DNA from: Bolinopsis microptera
Taxonomy: Eukaryota; Ctenophora; Tentaculata; Lobata; Bolinopsidae
Direction: 5' to 3'
Length of the DNA: 64,000 bases
Assembly: GCF_026151205.1 (NCBI RefSeq)
Contig: NC_087082.1
Coordinates: 20,112,494-20,176,493 of the forward strand
In this document: positions 10,700 through 25,400 of the stretch, in pieces
Layout: each line of letters starts with the position of its first letter
Numbering within the stretch: the first letter of the stretch is position 1
Position numbers and translations under genes: made by a program
The notes under the pieces: model-generated
The model's input: only the letters and a program-made list of their open reading frames with translations
What the model was told of the DNA's origin: nothing
The model's database searches: none

Positions 10700-13600
10700 T
10701 TTTTCCCGACGTGGGTGGCTCCTAACGTGATGACGTTTGCTGGCTACATATGTCTACTAATTGACTACTGTCTTCTAGCTCACTACGATTGGACCTTTAC
10801 TGCTGAGAACGAGTCTAGTCAGGTAATATTTGTGTGAACATGTTACCATGGCAACACTGGTGTGAACATGTTACCATGGCAACACTGGTGTGAACATGTT
10901 ACCATGGCAACACTGGTGTGAACATGTTACCATGGCAACACTGGTGTGAACATGTTACCATGGCAACACTGGTGTGAACATGTTACCATGGCAACACTGG
11001 TGTGAACATGTTACCATGGCAACACTGGTGTGAACATGTTACCATGGCAACACTGGTGTGAACATGTTACCATGACAACACTGGTGTGAACATGTTACCA
11101 TGGCAACACTGGTGTGGACATGTTACCATGGCAACACTGGTGTGGACATGTTACCATGGCAACACTGGTGTGGACATGTTACCATGGCAACACTGGTGTG
11201 AACATGTTACCATGGCAACACTGGTGTGAACATGTTACCATGGCAACACTGGTGTGGACATGTTACCATGGCAACACTGGTGTGGACATGTTACCATGGC
11301 AACACTGGTGTGAACATGTTACCATGGCAACACTGGTGTGAACATGTTACCATGGCAACACTGGTGTGAACATGTTACCATGGCAACACTGGTGTGAACA
11401 TGTTACCATGACAACACTGGTGTGAACATGTTACCATGGCAACACTGGTGTGAACATGTTACCATGGCAACACTGGTGTGAACATGTTACCATGGCAACA
11501 CTGGTGTGAACATGTTACCATGACAACACTGGTGTGAACATGTTACCATGGCAACACTGGTGTGAACATGTTACCATGACAACACTGGTGTGAACATGTT
11601 ACCATGGCAACACTGGTGTGAACATGTTACCATGGCAACACTGGTGTGAACATGTTACCATGGCAACACTGGTGTGGACATGTTACCATGGCAACACTGG
11701 TGTGAACATGTTACCATGGCAACACTGGTGTGAACATGTTACCATGGCAACACTGGTGTGAACATGTTACCATGACAACACTGGTGTGAACATGTTACCA
11801 TGGCAACACTGGTGTGAACATGTTACCATGGCAACACTGGTGTGAACATGTTACCATAGCAACACTGGTGTGAACATGTTACCATAGCAACACTGGTGTG
11901 AACATGTTACCATGGCAACACTGGTGTGAACATGTTACCATGACAACACTGGTGTGAACATGTTACCATGACAACACTGGTGTGAACATGTTACCATGGC
12001 AACACTGGTGTGAACATGTTACCATGGCAACACTGGTGTGAACATGTTACCATGGCAACACTGGTGTGAACATGTTACCATGGCAACACTGGTGTGGACA
12101 TGTTACCATGGCAACACTGGTGTGAACATGTTACCATGGCAACACTGGTGTGAACATGTTACCATGACAACACTGGTGTGAACATGTTACCATGGCAACA
12201 CTGGTGTGAACATGTTACCATGGCAACACTGGTGTGAACATGTTACCATGGCAACACTGGTGTGAACATGTTACCATGGCAACACTGGTGTGAACATGTT
12301 ACCATGGCAACACTGGTGTGGACATGTTACCATGGCAACACTGGTGTGAACATGTTACCATGGCAACACTGGTGTGAACATGTTACCATGGCAACACTGG
12401 TGTGAACATGTTACCATGACAGCACTGGTGTGAACATGTTACCATAGCAACACTGGTGTGAACATGTTACCATGGCAACACTGGTGTGGACATGTTACCA
12501 TGGCAACACTGGTGTGAACATGTTACCATGGCAACACTGGTGTGAACATGTTACCATGGCAACACTGGTGTGAACATGTTACCATGGCAACACTGGTGTG
12601 AACATGTTACCATGGCAACACTGGTGTGAACATGTTACCATGGCAACACTGGTGTGAACATGTTACCATGGCAACACTGGTGTGAACATGTTACCATGGC
12701 AACACTGGTGTGAACATGTTACCATGGCAACACTGGTGTGAACATGTTACCATGGCAACACTGGTGTGAACATGTTACCATGGCAACACTGGTGTGAACA
12801 TGTTACCATGGCAACACTGGTGTGAACATGTTACCATGACAACACTGGTGTGAACATGTTACCATGGCAACACTGGTGTGAACATGTTACCATGGCAACA
12901 CTGGTGTGAACATGTTACCATGGCAACACTGGTGTGAACATGTTACCATGGCAACACTGGTGTGAACATGTTACCATGGCAACACTGGTGTGAACATGTT
13001 ACCATGGCAACACTGGTGTGAACATGTTACCATGGCAACACTGGTGTGAACATGTTACCATGGCAACACTGGTGTGAACATGTTACCATGGCAACACTGG
13101 TGTGAACATGTTACCATGGCAACACTGGTGTGAACATGTTACCATGGCAACACTGGTGTGAACATGTTGCCATGGCAACACTGGACACTTTAGTTGTTAG
13201 ATAAAAGTACCTTTAAGTTCGCATGGGTGTAATATATCTACTATACTATGTGTACTATGGGTGTAATATATTCTCATATTCACATGTTCACAGTGGTATT
13301 CATAGTGTATACTCCTAAGTTATAAAAGAAGTACTCTTTACACATACTAGACTGTAACATGTTACTCACTGTAACATGTGACACACTGTGACATATGACA
13401 AACTGTCACATGTGACACACTGTAACATGTGACATAATTACAGGCTAATATACCTCGGTGGGTTTGGTTTCTAGTTGCTGTGTTACACGCTGCTTCTCAC
13501 CATCTGGACGGTATGGACGGAAAACAAGCTCGGCGTACAGGTATGTTACTTTGTTTAGGTATGTTACTTTTTTAAATTTTGGTATGTAACAGGTTGTAGT

Positions 13601-16600
13601 TGTTTTAGTACGTTATTGTTTGCAATAAATATTTCAGGTTCTTATCTTACTTAGTTTAGAGTAGGAACTTGAGGATTGTTAGAAGTGGTTTTTCAGTGAA
13701 AAAACGAAAACTTTATGGAAAGGAAAAAACAGATTAATTTCAGACAACAAACTGACTGTAATAATATAATATACTGAACAATATCAAAGAATGTGATGGA
13801 GACCAAAACCAAATTATCAACAAACAATTATAAATCTAACAAACATCCTTTTTAAAAAACTATTCTATTCACTGAGAAACTCATCAAAACAGGACACCCC
13901 CGATTTAGAAATCTCTCTTAACTTCCCGCGCACAATCTCCATCTGTTTCTCTGTAAAGTAGTTCAAGTAATCTCCCACCACTCCCTTCCTGATAAAATCA
14001 AACCCCTCGTTGCACAGGAACTTGTTCCACTGGAAGTTAGCTGTAGGGTCTTTCTTCATTTTGTTAAATGTGGTGAGTTCTGCTATTTCCGCTGCTCGCC
14101 CTTTTGAGATGGGGATGTCGAGGAAGGAAGCTATTTTTTGGACGGTTCCGGTTTCGTCTGCTTTCATGTCTTTGTATCTGTAATAAGGTTGTTTTAATCC
14201 CAATTTTAGACTTTAAATTCTATTTTGATCGTTTGCATCACAGTTTTATCAGACGTTTCACTAGATTAAGAGATTAGTTTCTAATAAATGAAGTGTTCTA
14301 CGCTCCACCCAAACCACATGCTTAATTGGTTTTATTACAGAACCCAAGTACACGTTAGTTAGCCCCCCCCCCCCCCCCCCCTGCTACTAATGCACTTAGT
14401 TAGACAACTCCGTTACAATTACAACTCCAAACTACAATTTGACTTGAAACTTAGAGCCATCAGTGAGGTATTACTTTAAAAACAGAGCGGGTAAGTTACC
14501 ATGGCAATACTACCATAATGATATTACACAACTTCACCTCAAAAAGAGAGTGTTAGGATCGCTCTGTGCCTTGTTCCAGCCCTGTTTCACGTGATCAAAC
14601 CAGCTACCGAACAGTATGTCTCCCTCCAGATAGAGATTTAGATATTTCTCCCAACTCATATCTAGGGTGGATTAGTGTTAGTGTTACCATGACGACACTA
14701 CCTTATTTGGTAGTGTTACCATGACGACACTACATTATTTGGTAGTGTTACCATGACGACACTACATTATTTGGTAGTGTTACCATGACGACACTACCTT
14801 ATTTGGTAGTGTTACCATGACAACACTACCTTATTTGGTAGTGATACCATGACGACACTACCTTATTTGGTAGTGTTACCATGACAACACTACCTTATTT
14901 GGTAGTGTTACCATGACGACACTACCTTATTTGGTAGTGTTACCATGACGACACTACCTTATTTGGTAGTGTTACCATGACGACACTACCTTATTTGGTA
15001 GTGTTACCATGACGACACTACCTTATTTGGTAGTGTTACCATGACGACACTACATTATTTGGTAGTGTTACCATGACGACACTACCTTATTTGGTAGTGT
15101 TACCATGACAACACTACCTTATTTGGTAGTGATACCATGACGACACTACCTTATTTGGTAGTGTTACCATGACGACACTACCTTATTTGGTAGTGTTACC
15201 ATGACGACACTACCTTATTTGGTAGTGTTACCATGACAACACTACCTTATTTGGTAGTGTTACCATGACGACACTACCTTATTTGGTAGTGTTACCATGA
15301 CGACACTACCTTATTTGGTAGTGTTACCATGACAACACTACCTTATTTGGTAGTGATACGATGACGACACTACCTTATTTGGTAGTGTTACCATGACAAC
15401 ACTACCTTATTTGGTAGTGTTACCATGACGACACTACCTTATTTGGTAGTGTTACCATGACGACACTACCTTATTTGGTAGTGTTACCATGACGACACTA
15501 CCTTATTTGGTAGTGTTACCATGACGACACTACATTATTTGGTAGTGTTACCATGACGACACTACCTTATTTGGTAGTGTTACCATGACGACACTACCTT
15601 ATTTGGTAGTGTTACCATGACGACACTACCTTATTTGGTAGTGTTACCATGACGACACTACCTTATTTGGTAGTGTTACCATGACGACACTACCTTATTT
15701 GGTAGTGTTACCATGACGACACTACCTTATTTGGTAGTGTTACCATGACGACACTACCTTATTTGGTAGTGTTACCATGACGACACTACCTAATTTGGTA
15801 GTGTTACCATGACGACACTACCTTATTTGGTAGTGTTACCATGACGACACTACCTAATTTGGTAGTGTTACCATGACGACACTACCTTATTTGGTAGTGT
15901 TACCATGACGACACTACCTTATTTGGTAGTGTTACCATGACGACACTACCTTATTTGGTAGTGTTACCATGACGACACTACCTTATTTGGTAGTGTTACC
16001 ATGACGACACTACCTTATTTGGTAGTGTTACCATGACGACACTACCTTATTTGGTAGTGTTAACATGACGACACTACCTTATTTGGTAGTGTTACCATGA
16101 CGACACTACCTTATTTGGTAGTGTTACCATGACGACACTACCTTATTTGGTAGTGTTACCATGACGACACTACCTTATTTGGTAGTGTTACCATGACGAC
16201 ACTACCTTATTTGGTAGTGTTACCATGACAACACTACCTTATTTGGTAGTGTTACCATGACACCACAGTATTGCTATTGTTTCGATGGAAACTTCAATAA
16301 ATGAGGAGTAACTTAGTTACAATTTCACTTTTTCTAAGTTTAAGCTAATATTTAGTTGACGAATAGTCTTATTTACAATAATATAAATGTTCAAAAGCAG
16401 CCACACGGACATGACACAAGTTGTAAGGTACTGTGATGCACATTGCACGCATAACATGTCATCAGTCTAGAGTTCGGGCTGAAAAATGTAAAGAATTCGT
16501 TATCATGTCAGAAACCTTCAGCTCCAAATGTGCAATATCCTTTGACGATCTCAAAGTTGGCTACACAGTTATCAAATGGGTTCCGTGCTATGTAGATCGT

Positions 16601-19600
16601 CTTGGATTGTTTTGGTAGCTTATTACAACGCAGACTGAAATAATTAGATGATAATTGTTAATTCACTAATTGGGATGCCAATTAACTACCTTGAATAGAA
16701 ATATGAAATGTATGTCAGATTTGTGGCGGCATTTGCTAAACGTTTAGATATCTATAGCCTATTTGAGAAGTCTGAGATTGAGATAAAATAAAATGATGTG
16801 TACGTGTGTATGTATACTTTATGAATCATGTATTGATAATGTACAAATAATGTACAAATAATGTATAAATAATGTACTTAATGAATTATATCGCACCACA
16901 ACTTACTGAGATTTGAATATTCTTGGAGACTCCAACTGTTCAAGTTGTGTGTTGGTGTGTCCCTCAAACCATTTCACTAGGTTTATTATTATCTCCTCCT
17001 GGGGTACTCCCTTTATGTGTTTTATCATGTTCTGCGCCCAGTTCGACCCTGTTTGATATTTGACAATTGTGTCACACTGTGACACACTGTGACACACTGT
17101 GACAAGTGACACACTGTGACACACTGTGACAAGTGACACACTGTGACACACTGTGACAAGTGACACACTGTCACACACTGTGACACGTGACAATTGACAC
17201 ACTGTGACAAGTGACACACTGTGACACACTGTGACAATTGACACACTGTGACACGTGACAAGTGACACACTGTGACACTGTGAAGTCTGTGGTTTACATG
17301 TTCAAGTTACGAACCTGGGCTAGTTTGTAACAATATGTGATGTTTCTGTTACAGCGGAGTTTACAAAAAACTCATTAGAATTTAGTTTGTAGAGATTCAT
17401 GTGTTTGGCTTACACCATTGAGATATTTAATATGTCATACGAATATTAAAACAGTAACAAAAGGACTATAATGAATGAGGAAAGTAATATTCTTAGAACA
17501 CGTGTCAGAACAATCACCCCACGTGTCAGAACAAACCCTCCACGTGTCAGAACAAACACCCCACGTGTCAGAACAAACACCCCACGTGTCAGAACAAACA
17601 CCCCACGTGTCAGAACAAACACCCCACGTGTCAGAACAAACACCCCACGTGTCAGAACAAACCCCCCACGTGTCAGAACAAACCCCCCACGTGTCAGAAC
17701 AAACCCCCCACGTGTCAGAACAATCACCCCACGTGTCAGAACAAACACGTGATTCACAAACTACCTGATCTGGGAACACAGCAGATAAAGAGGTCGTCTG
17801 GTCTAGCCACGAACTGGTCACATGACTTTATTCTATCCACCCATCTCCCTCCGTGATAGTTGTATTGAGGGTAGATCATTCCGTCTTCTCCTGCCAGATA
17901 CCAACATTTTTATATCTTATTTTATAAGGTTTAACATTAATCTGCGTAGCGTGGTCATACCACAATTTAAAGGGAGAGATTCTCGGCCAATAATAGGTAC
18001 AACAGAAAGGTGTGTGAAGTATGTACTTACTGACAGTGTGACAGAAAGGTGTGTGAAGTATGTACTTACCTACAGTGTGACAGAAAGGTGTGTGAAGTAT
18101 GTACTTACCGACAGTGTGACAGAAAGGTATGTGAAGTATGTACTTACCGACAGTGTGACAGAAAGGTGTGTGAAGTATGTACTTACCTACAGTGTGACAG
18201 AAAGGTATGTGAAGTATGTACTTACCGACAGTGTGACAGAAAGGTATGTGAAGTATGTACTTACCTACAGTGTGACAGAAAGGTATGTGAAGTATGTACT
18301 TACCGACAGTGTGACAGAAAGGTATGTGAAGTATGTACTTACTGACAGTGTGACAGAAAGGTATGTGAAGTATGTACTTACCTACAGTGTGACAGAAAGG
18401 TATGTGAAGTATGTACTTACCGACAGTGTGACAGAAAGGTATGTGAAGTATGTACTTACCTACAGTGTGACAGAAAGGTATGTGAAGTATGTACTTACCG
18501 ACAGTGTGACAGAAAGGTATGTGAAGTATGTACTTACTGACAGTGTGACAGAAAGGTATGTGAAGTATGTACTTACCGACAGTGTGACAGAAAGGTATGT
18601 GAAGTATGTACTTACTGACAGTGTGACAGAAAGGTATGTGAAATATGTACTTACCGACAGTGTGACAGAAAGGTATGAGAAGTATGTACTTACCGACAGT
18701 GTGACAGAAAGGTATGTGAAGTATGTACTTACCGACAGTGTGACAGAAAGGTGTGTGAAGTATGTACTTACCTACAGTGTGACAGAAAGGTATGTGAAGT
18801 ATGTACTTACCGACAGTGTGACAGAAAGGTATTTTATCAGTTCTCTCCACAAAGTCAGGATCCTCCTTGTTTTGAGAGAGTAAAGCTTGGTGAGATTTGA
18901 GTACTTTGTTCATGTCCATTTTCTTGGGAGGAGAATCTGCCCTTCTCTTCATGCTAGTGAGTAAAATAGCAAGTTCGGGAGGGCTAATAGCTAATAGATA
19001 ATAACGTGATGAAATCAGATTGCACATGAACTAATATAATAATATGAGAAGAATGTGTTTATTATAATATAGATGTTACAACCAAACTCCATAATACTTT
19101 ATGTTATGTTTGGGACAACTGTGTGGTCTGTTAGTGATAATGTCTTCGTAAACCTCAAGCCATGATAAGAGGTATCATAAGAGTCACTGCAACATTCATC
19201 TACCTAGTAAGAATTTCAACATTCTGCAGAACAAGCAGCCTGAATAAGAACAAGAACAAACAGTCAGCTAAAATACCAATCAAAAGAACAGCTTGACCAC
19301 AACACTCCTCTTCTGTAGCTCTTTGTTCTGTGTAATGGGGTGTATTGTGTATTGTGCACTAGTAGTGTATTGTCACTAGTTGTGTGTATCACACAATACT
19401 AGTTGTGTGTATACACACAATACACCTGATACAACCCTCTTCCTGTATTTAGGTTATTTTGGTAAATACTGGGGTAGAATGTGTGTAGTGTTAGTCAATG
19501 TGAAGGTAAAGCTGCAGAGATGCTGCTGCAGTAGTGTGGTATATAGTGTGTATACAATATGTACTGTAGCTGTGTACTGTAGCTGTGTACTGAACATTGT

Positions 19601-22447
19601 GCAGTGTATGTAGCATTGCAGAGGGGAACAGTGAGATGCTACTGAAGGATCCTGATAATTGAGAGCCTCTAAGTACAATATGTACTGCTGTGTACTCCTC
19701 TAAGTGGGCCTCCCAGTGAGATAATGGAATCAGGTTCATAAACACAAATTATAGTGAACAAGTACGAGTTTATAATTGTAATTTATTCATTATTATTTAT
19801 TGTTGATTACCAAGTCAAGTATACAGTTCATTATACTTTACACTTTTACATGCTGTTCTGAGTGGTGTAAAACTATTATACATTATCCTGCCTACCTAGG
19901 TCGATCCAGATGAAATCTGGAACGAGTTTCGTGACAGCGCTTCTCTCCATTTATCTCTATCACTCATGAGCCAACGTAACTTATCAGGATCCAATCTAGT
20001 ATCTTCTAGTAGGACGTCCGGAAAGGTCTTATGTGGTCGTCCTCAATACCGATGGCCATAGGAGTGTTGCCAGAAAAGGAGTTGCTGAGCAGGTTGGTCT
20101 TGTAGCCGGTACACATGTCCTGCAAAACGAAGTCTTCGTGTTTTGATGGTATCAGTCACCGGTGGAATCTTTCCGTATAGAACGGAGTTTGGTGTGTGAG
20201 ATTTCCACGAGACACCATTATCAAGAGATATTTATTATATTGGTTTTACATTGTGTCAAGTTCTTACGCATAAAATAAGATGTATTTTAATAAACCTTAC
20301 ATTTTTCAGGATGTATTTTAGGTCCTTACATACATATTTTGCAAACTTGAGTGATATATGTTATTAGTAGTATAACTATGGTAACTAACTTGAGTGATCC
20401 GTTTTAAACTATCTGGACATCGCCGCAATTAATTATTAAGTTTCGTTACAATGGATTGAGTAGCTAACTCAACAGTCTATAATAGACATGCAGACCAATG
20501 AGACAGACCAATGAGGTGTATAGTAGACGATGTGTCTATCATCTGAAGATGGTGTGTCAGTTTACACAATGTGTCACATACTGTCTAGTAGTGTCTACTT
20601 AATGTTCGGTTCACAAATTGTTGGCATCTTCAGTATGGTACCTTCAGATAGCAATGGAATCCAGCTAAGAATTCTCTAATCTGCTCTCTAGGTTTTGTGA
20701 TAAAAGCAAAATTATAAGTTTAAGTGGGAACAGGGATTTCAATAAGGTTAAAATATAATCCAATAAAGTATAACCACTGAAACAGCCCCCGCCCCCTTCT
20801 CTTTTTTCAATATATTCAAGAATTAACACACAAACTTTAGGATAATTAAAACAACAAACATTAAGATTAATATTAAAACAACAAACCTCAGGACAATTAT
20901 TGAAACTACTCTGGGAAAACAAGATTAAAGTTGGTTCTGACACTACTTAGCCTGTAATATAAAGCTTCACTATTTCAATTATATAATATAATTTCAGGAT
21001 CTGGAAGTCCTCTGGGCGAGCTTATGGACCACGGTATTGATAGTAACTGTATGTGGATGCTTCCAATCTCTCTTATGAGTAAGTATTGCACTTTACACCG
21101 CACTTTACACCACACTTTATACCGCACTTTACACCGCACTCTATACCGCACGTTATACCACACTTTATACCGCACTTTACACCGCACTCTATACCGCACG
21201 TTATACCACACTTTATACCGCACTCTACACCGCACTTTATACCGCACTCTTTACACCGCACTCTTTACACCGCACTTTACACCGCACTCTATACCGCACG
21301 TTATACCACACTTTATACCGCACTTTACACCGCACTCTATACCGCACGTTATACCGTACTCTATACCGCACTTTATACCTTTACTCTTATCTATCATTAA
21401 GTTATTTAGCACATTCTTGTACGACGGACAGCGCTTATCATTGTTATTTAGAGCATTCCATGTGGCTAATAGCGGTGGTTAAGAAGAATGCGCTGATCCC
21501 AATATCCAACGTATTAAGTTTCATTAATACAAATTGCGATATGTTCTGGCACCATGCCAACATAAGTGGTACGTGTTTAAGAGAGTAAACTAGTAGGATA
21601 TAATATGTTTTATAATGTGTGATGCAAGTACAGCAGTTGCAGAGTATATTGCAAATATAAGAGGAAGTGATTCATGATAAGTGCAGTTGTGCTGCTTGTA
21701 TATGCTACGAGAGTGGCTATAAGTTATATCTTAGAAAGTCAAATATTTAAAATAAAAAATATCAGTTTATCCTGAAAGTTATAGATTTTAATTAATCATT
21801 ACTACATGAGTAGCAGTAGAAGATAAGAACATTGTCTCGACAAGTTCAGTAATCAAAAGTCGCAGAGCAGGTGTAACTAAGAAAAAGGAAAAGAAACCCA
21901 GACCACTTTTACCCCATCATATAGCGTGTTATCGACGACCACCACTAGGATCATACGTGTCACCAGTAACAACTGACTCATCAGATTGTGATGGATAGAC
22001 AATTAAAAATGTTGGCCCCCCATTTTCAAATTTGTTATTATAACTGGGTTGATTTCTGAGTGATAACGCTGCTTATCTTTTAACAGCAATACATTTTCCG
22101 GGTTACATGACCGATAAGAAGTTTGTTAAGTAGATACATATAACGGCTCATTGTAGCAGTATATTTAAGATTTTCATCATCATACTACATGAGAATTTCA
22201 GATTTCTCGTCATCCATTACCTTGCTAAATTAATTACGACAGAGAATTATAATCATTACCCCGGAATAACGACACTATTACAGGTGTGTTTGGGAGTAAC
22301 CCTGCTACGGGAGGTATCACGATGATGTTTGCTCCTCTCCTCATGTTAGCACTTACCTTCAACTTCTGGGTTAACCACTGGGAGAAGTATAATACTGGAG
22401 TTCTATACCTTCCCTGGATGTTCGACATCGCTCAAGTGGTACGTTCC

Positions 22448-22479
<32 letters not shown>

Positions 22480-25400
22480 CCTCTACTGTGGAAATTGAGT
22501 TAATTATCCACCCCGCTCCCATTAAGTCCGAATCTACTGAAAATATGTTGAAGCAGGGTTGAATACACTTGATAGGATAACTTGATTTACATTTTAACCT
22601 ACTATAATTTACTAACAAGATGTTATTTAGACGGTTGTACTAGTGTTCCTGGCGGCTGGTATCATGACTCCAATGGGTCTGAGAAACTTAATCGCAGACA
22701 ACTTCATTCCTTTCAACCAGATTATGTACATAATTATACCGAGTAAGTCTTATTTAATTTTAATTTATTTTAATTATCAAATTAAATGTAACTACCTAGT
22801 TTGTGATCAAGAAGATTTTTAAAATTTTGATAATATTTCTTAGTATACCGATAGAAGAATTTATATATAAATTCTTCTATCGGTAGCTTAACGTTCGATT
22901 CTTAACAGTCGAATGATTCTCAAATTCATAATTTGTTCTAGAGTAATTTGAGTCCCTTCCTGAGTTACTAAATTACTTCACAATCGACACGAATGACGTC
23001 ATAGAAATTCGTCTCTCTAACCACATTTGGCATTTCAGTTGGATTCACCGGTGCAATAGGACTCAGTATCCTCAACATCCGTTTGTGAGTTATAATTTAA
23101 TTGCCATTAAACTAGGACCCCCTGAGATGATCCAGTAGAACTTCTACATCTTAGCGTGCTCTCGGTGCAACAATACAACAATTAGATTCCTTGCGGAAAA
23201 GAGGTCTACTTTAAAATATAGCTGGATGGCGCGCCAAAATATTTGGTGTATCTTCCGCGCGCACGACAATATAATTTTGGTATCGATTAGATTCGACGAA
23301 GAAATTATCTTTCTAAAGTTATCATCAGATCCATTATCAGCTCATTTGAAGTATCGGCCTTCATTTACTGTCGAACGTATGATAGGTGATACTATGTTAG
23401 CGGCGTGATTATGTACTATCCAACTATGGAGCAGATACGATGAACATTAGTCTGTTAACATAATACAGAACCCTTTGCCCTCATTCCTGTCTATGCGATT
23501 TGCTAACGAAATAAACGACTTATAGTACAATTTATTAATTGCTGATAGGCAGAGAATGCTAATACGACATTACCTCTCATCTATCTTTTAAACTTATAAA
23601 CTTTGCAGGTCGTATCAGTCTGGAACTAACAGGTATAACTCATTTGGGGAGATGATGCGACCCTGGGTATCCTACATATTGTTTAACTTTCTGTGTCTTA
23701 CCTTCCCCTACTTCTGCCAAGAGGACTATCTGAGCAACCCCAGAGTTTGGACTATTGCGTACGGGTTCACCTTCTCCAACATCGTGGTAAGTTTGTTGTG
23801 AACTTACCGTATATAGTGAGATAGTGGGTTATGGCTCATGTAACGTTATATCTGTTACAGAGCGTGAGGACTTTATCTTGTAATTTTTAACACTATCACT
23901 TTAAATAAGCGATGACGATAAAAATTAAAGTATAACCTTGCTAACATTTGATTTACATTTCAGTGCAGACTGATGATTAATCAGATGAGTCACACTCGAT
24001 GTGAGCTGATAGAACCTCCCATTATCCCACTCTTCTTAGCCTGGTTCCTAGCGGTGGTTCTGCAGATATCTCCAGCTACCATCATTACTTTATACAGTGT
24101 GTTCTCCATGTTCTCCTTCACGCACTACTGCTATGTTGTGGTATGTAGTTTTACTTTATACAGTGTGTTCTCCATGTTCTCCTTCACGCACTACTGCTAT
24201 GTTGTGGTATGTAGTTTTACTTTATACAGTGTGTTCTCCATGTTCTCCTTCACACACTACTGCTACGTTGTGGTATGTAGTTTTACTTTATACAGTGTGT
24301 TCTCCATGTTCTCCTTCACGCACTACTGCTATGTTGTGGTATGTAGTTTTACTTTATACAGTGTGTTCTCCATGTTCTCCTTCACACACTACTGCTATGT
24401 TGTGGTATGTAGTTTTACTTTATACAGTGTGTTCTCCATGTTCTCCTTCACACACTACTGCTACGTTGTGGTATGTAGTTTTACTTTATACAGTGTGTTC
24501 TCCATGTTCTCCTTCACGCACTACTGCTATGTTGTGGTTTGTAGTTTTACTTTATACAGTGTGTTCTCCATGTTCTCCTTCACACACTACTGCTACGTTG
24601 TGGTATGTAGTTTTACTTTATACAGTGTGTTCTCCATGTTCTCCTTCACACACTACTGCTATGTTGTGGTATGTAGTTTTACTTTATACAGTGTGTTCTC
24701 CATGTTCTCCTTCACACACTACTGTTATGTTGTGGTATGTAGTTTTACTTTATACAGTGTGTTCTCCATGTTCTCCTTCACACACTACTGTTATGTTGTG
24801 GTATGTAGTTTTACTTTATACAGTGTGTTCTCCATGTTCTCCTTCACGCACTACTGTTATGTTGTGGTATGTAGTTTTACTTTATACAGTGTGTTCTCCA
24901 TGTTCTCCTTCACACACTACTGTTATGTTGTGGTGTGTAGTTTTACTTTATACAGTGTGTTCTCCATGTTCTCCTTCACGCACTACTGCTATGTTGTGGT
25001 ATGTAGTTTTACTTTATACAGTGTGTTCTCCATGTTCTCCTTCACACACTACTGTTATGTTGTGGTATGTAGTTTTACTTTATACAGTGTGTTCTCCATG
25101 TTCTCCTTCACACACTACTGCTATGTTGTGGTATGTAGTTTTACTTTATACAGTGTGTTCTCCATGTTCTCCTTCACACACTACTGCTACGTTGTGGTAT
25201 GTAGTTTTACTTTATACAGTGTGTTCTCCATGTTCTCCTTCACACACTACTGCTATGTTGTGGTATGTAGTTTTACTTTATACAGTGTGTTCTCCATGTT
25301 CTCCTTCACACACTACTGCTATGTTGTGGTATGTAGTTTTACTTTATACAGTGTGTTCTCCATGTTCTCCTTCACACACTACTGCTACGTTGTGGTATGT

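Noticed and set aside
10832-13184. CRISPR-like regular repeats
   Set aside because: Units are contiguous with no unique spacers, in a eukaryotic intron; it is a minisatellite.
17822-19027. 353- and 383-codon frames on opposite strands
   Set aside because: Products of the 39-bp array; only 18811-18952 on the minus strand is kept as exon 1 of the sulfotransferase.
20975-21482. Arg/His/Tyr-rich frames of 62-152 codons
   Set aside because: They read the ACCGCACTTTAT repeat next to an EPT1 exon; only 20998-21078 is coding.
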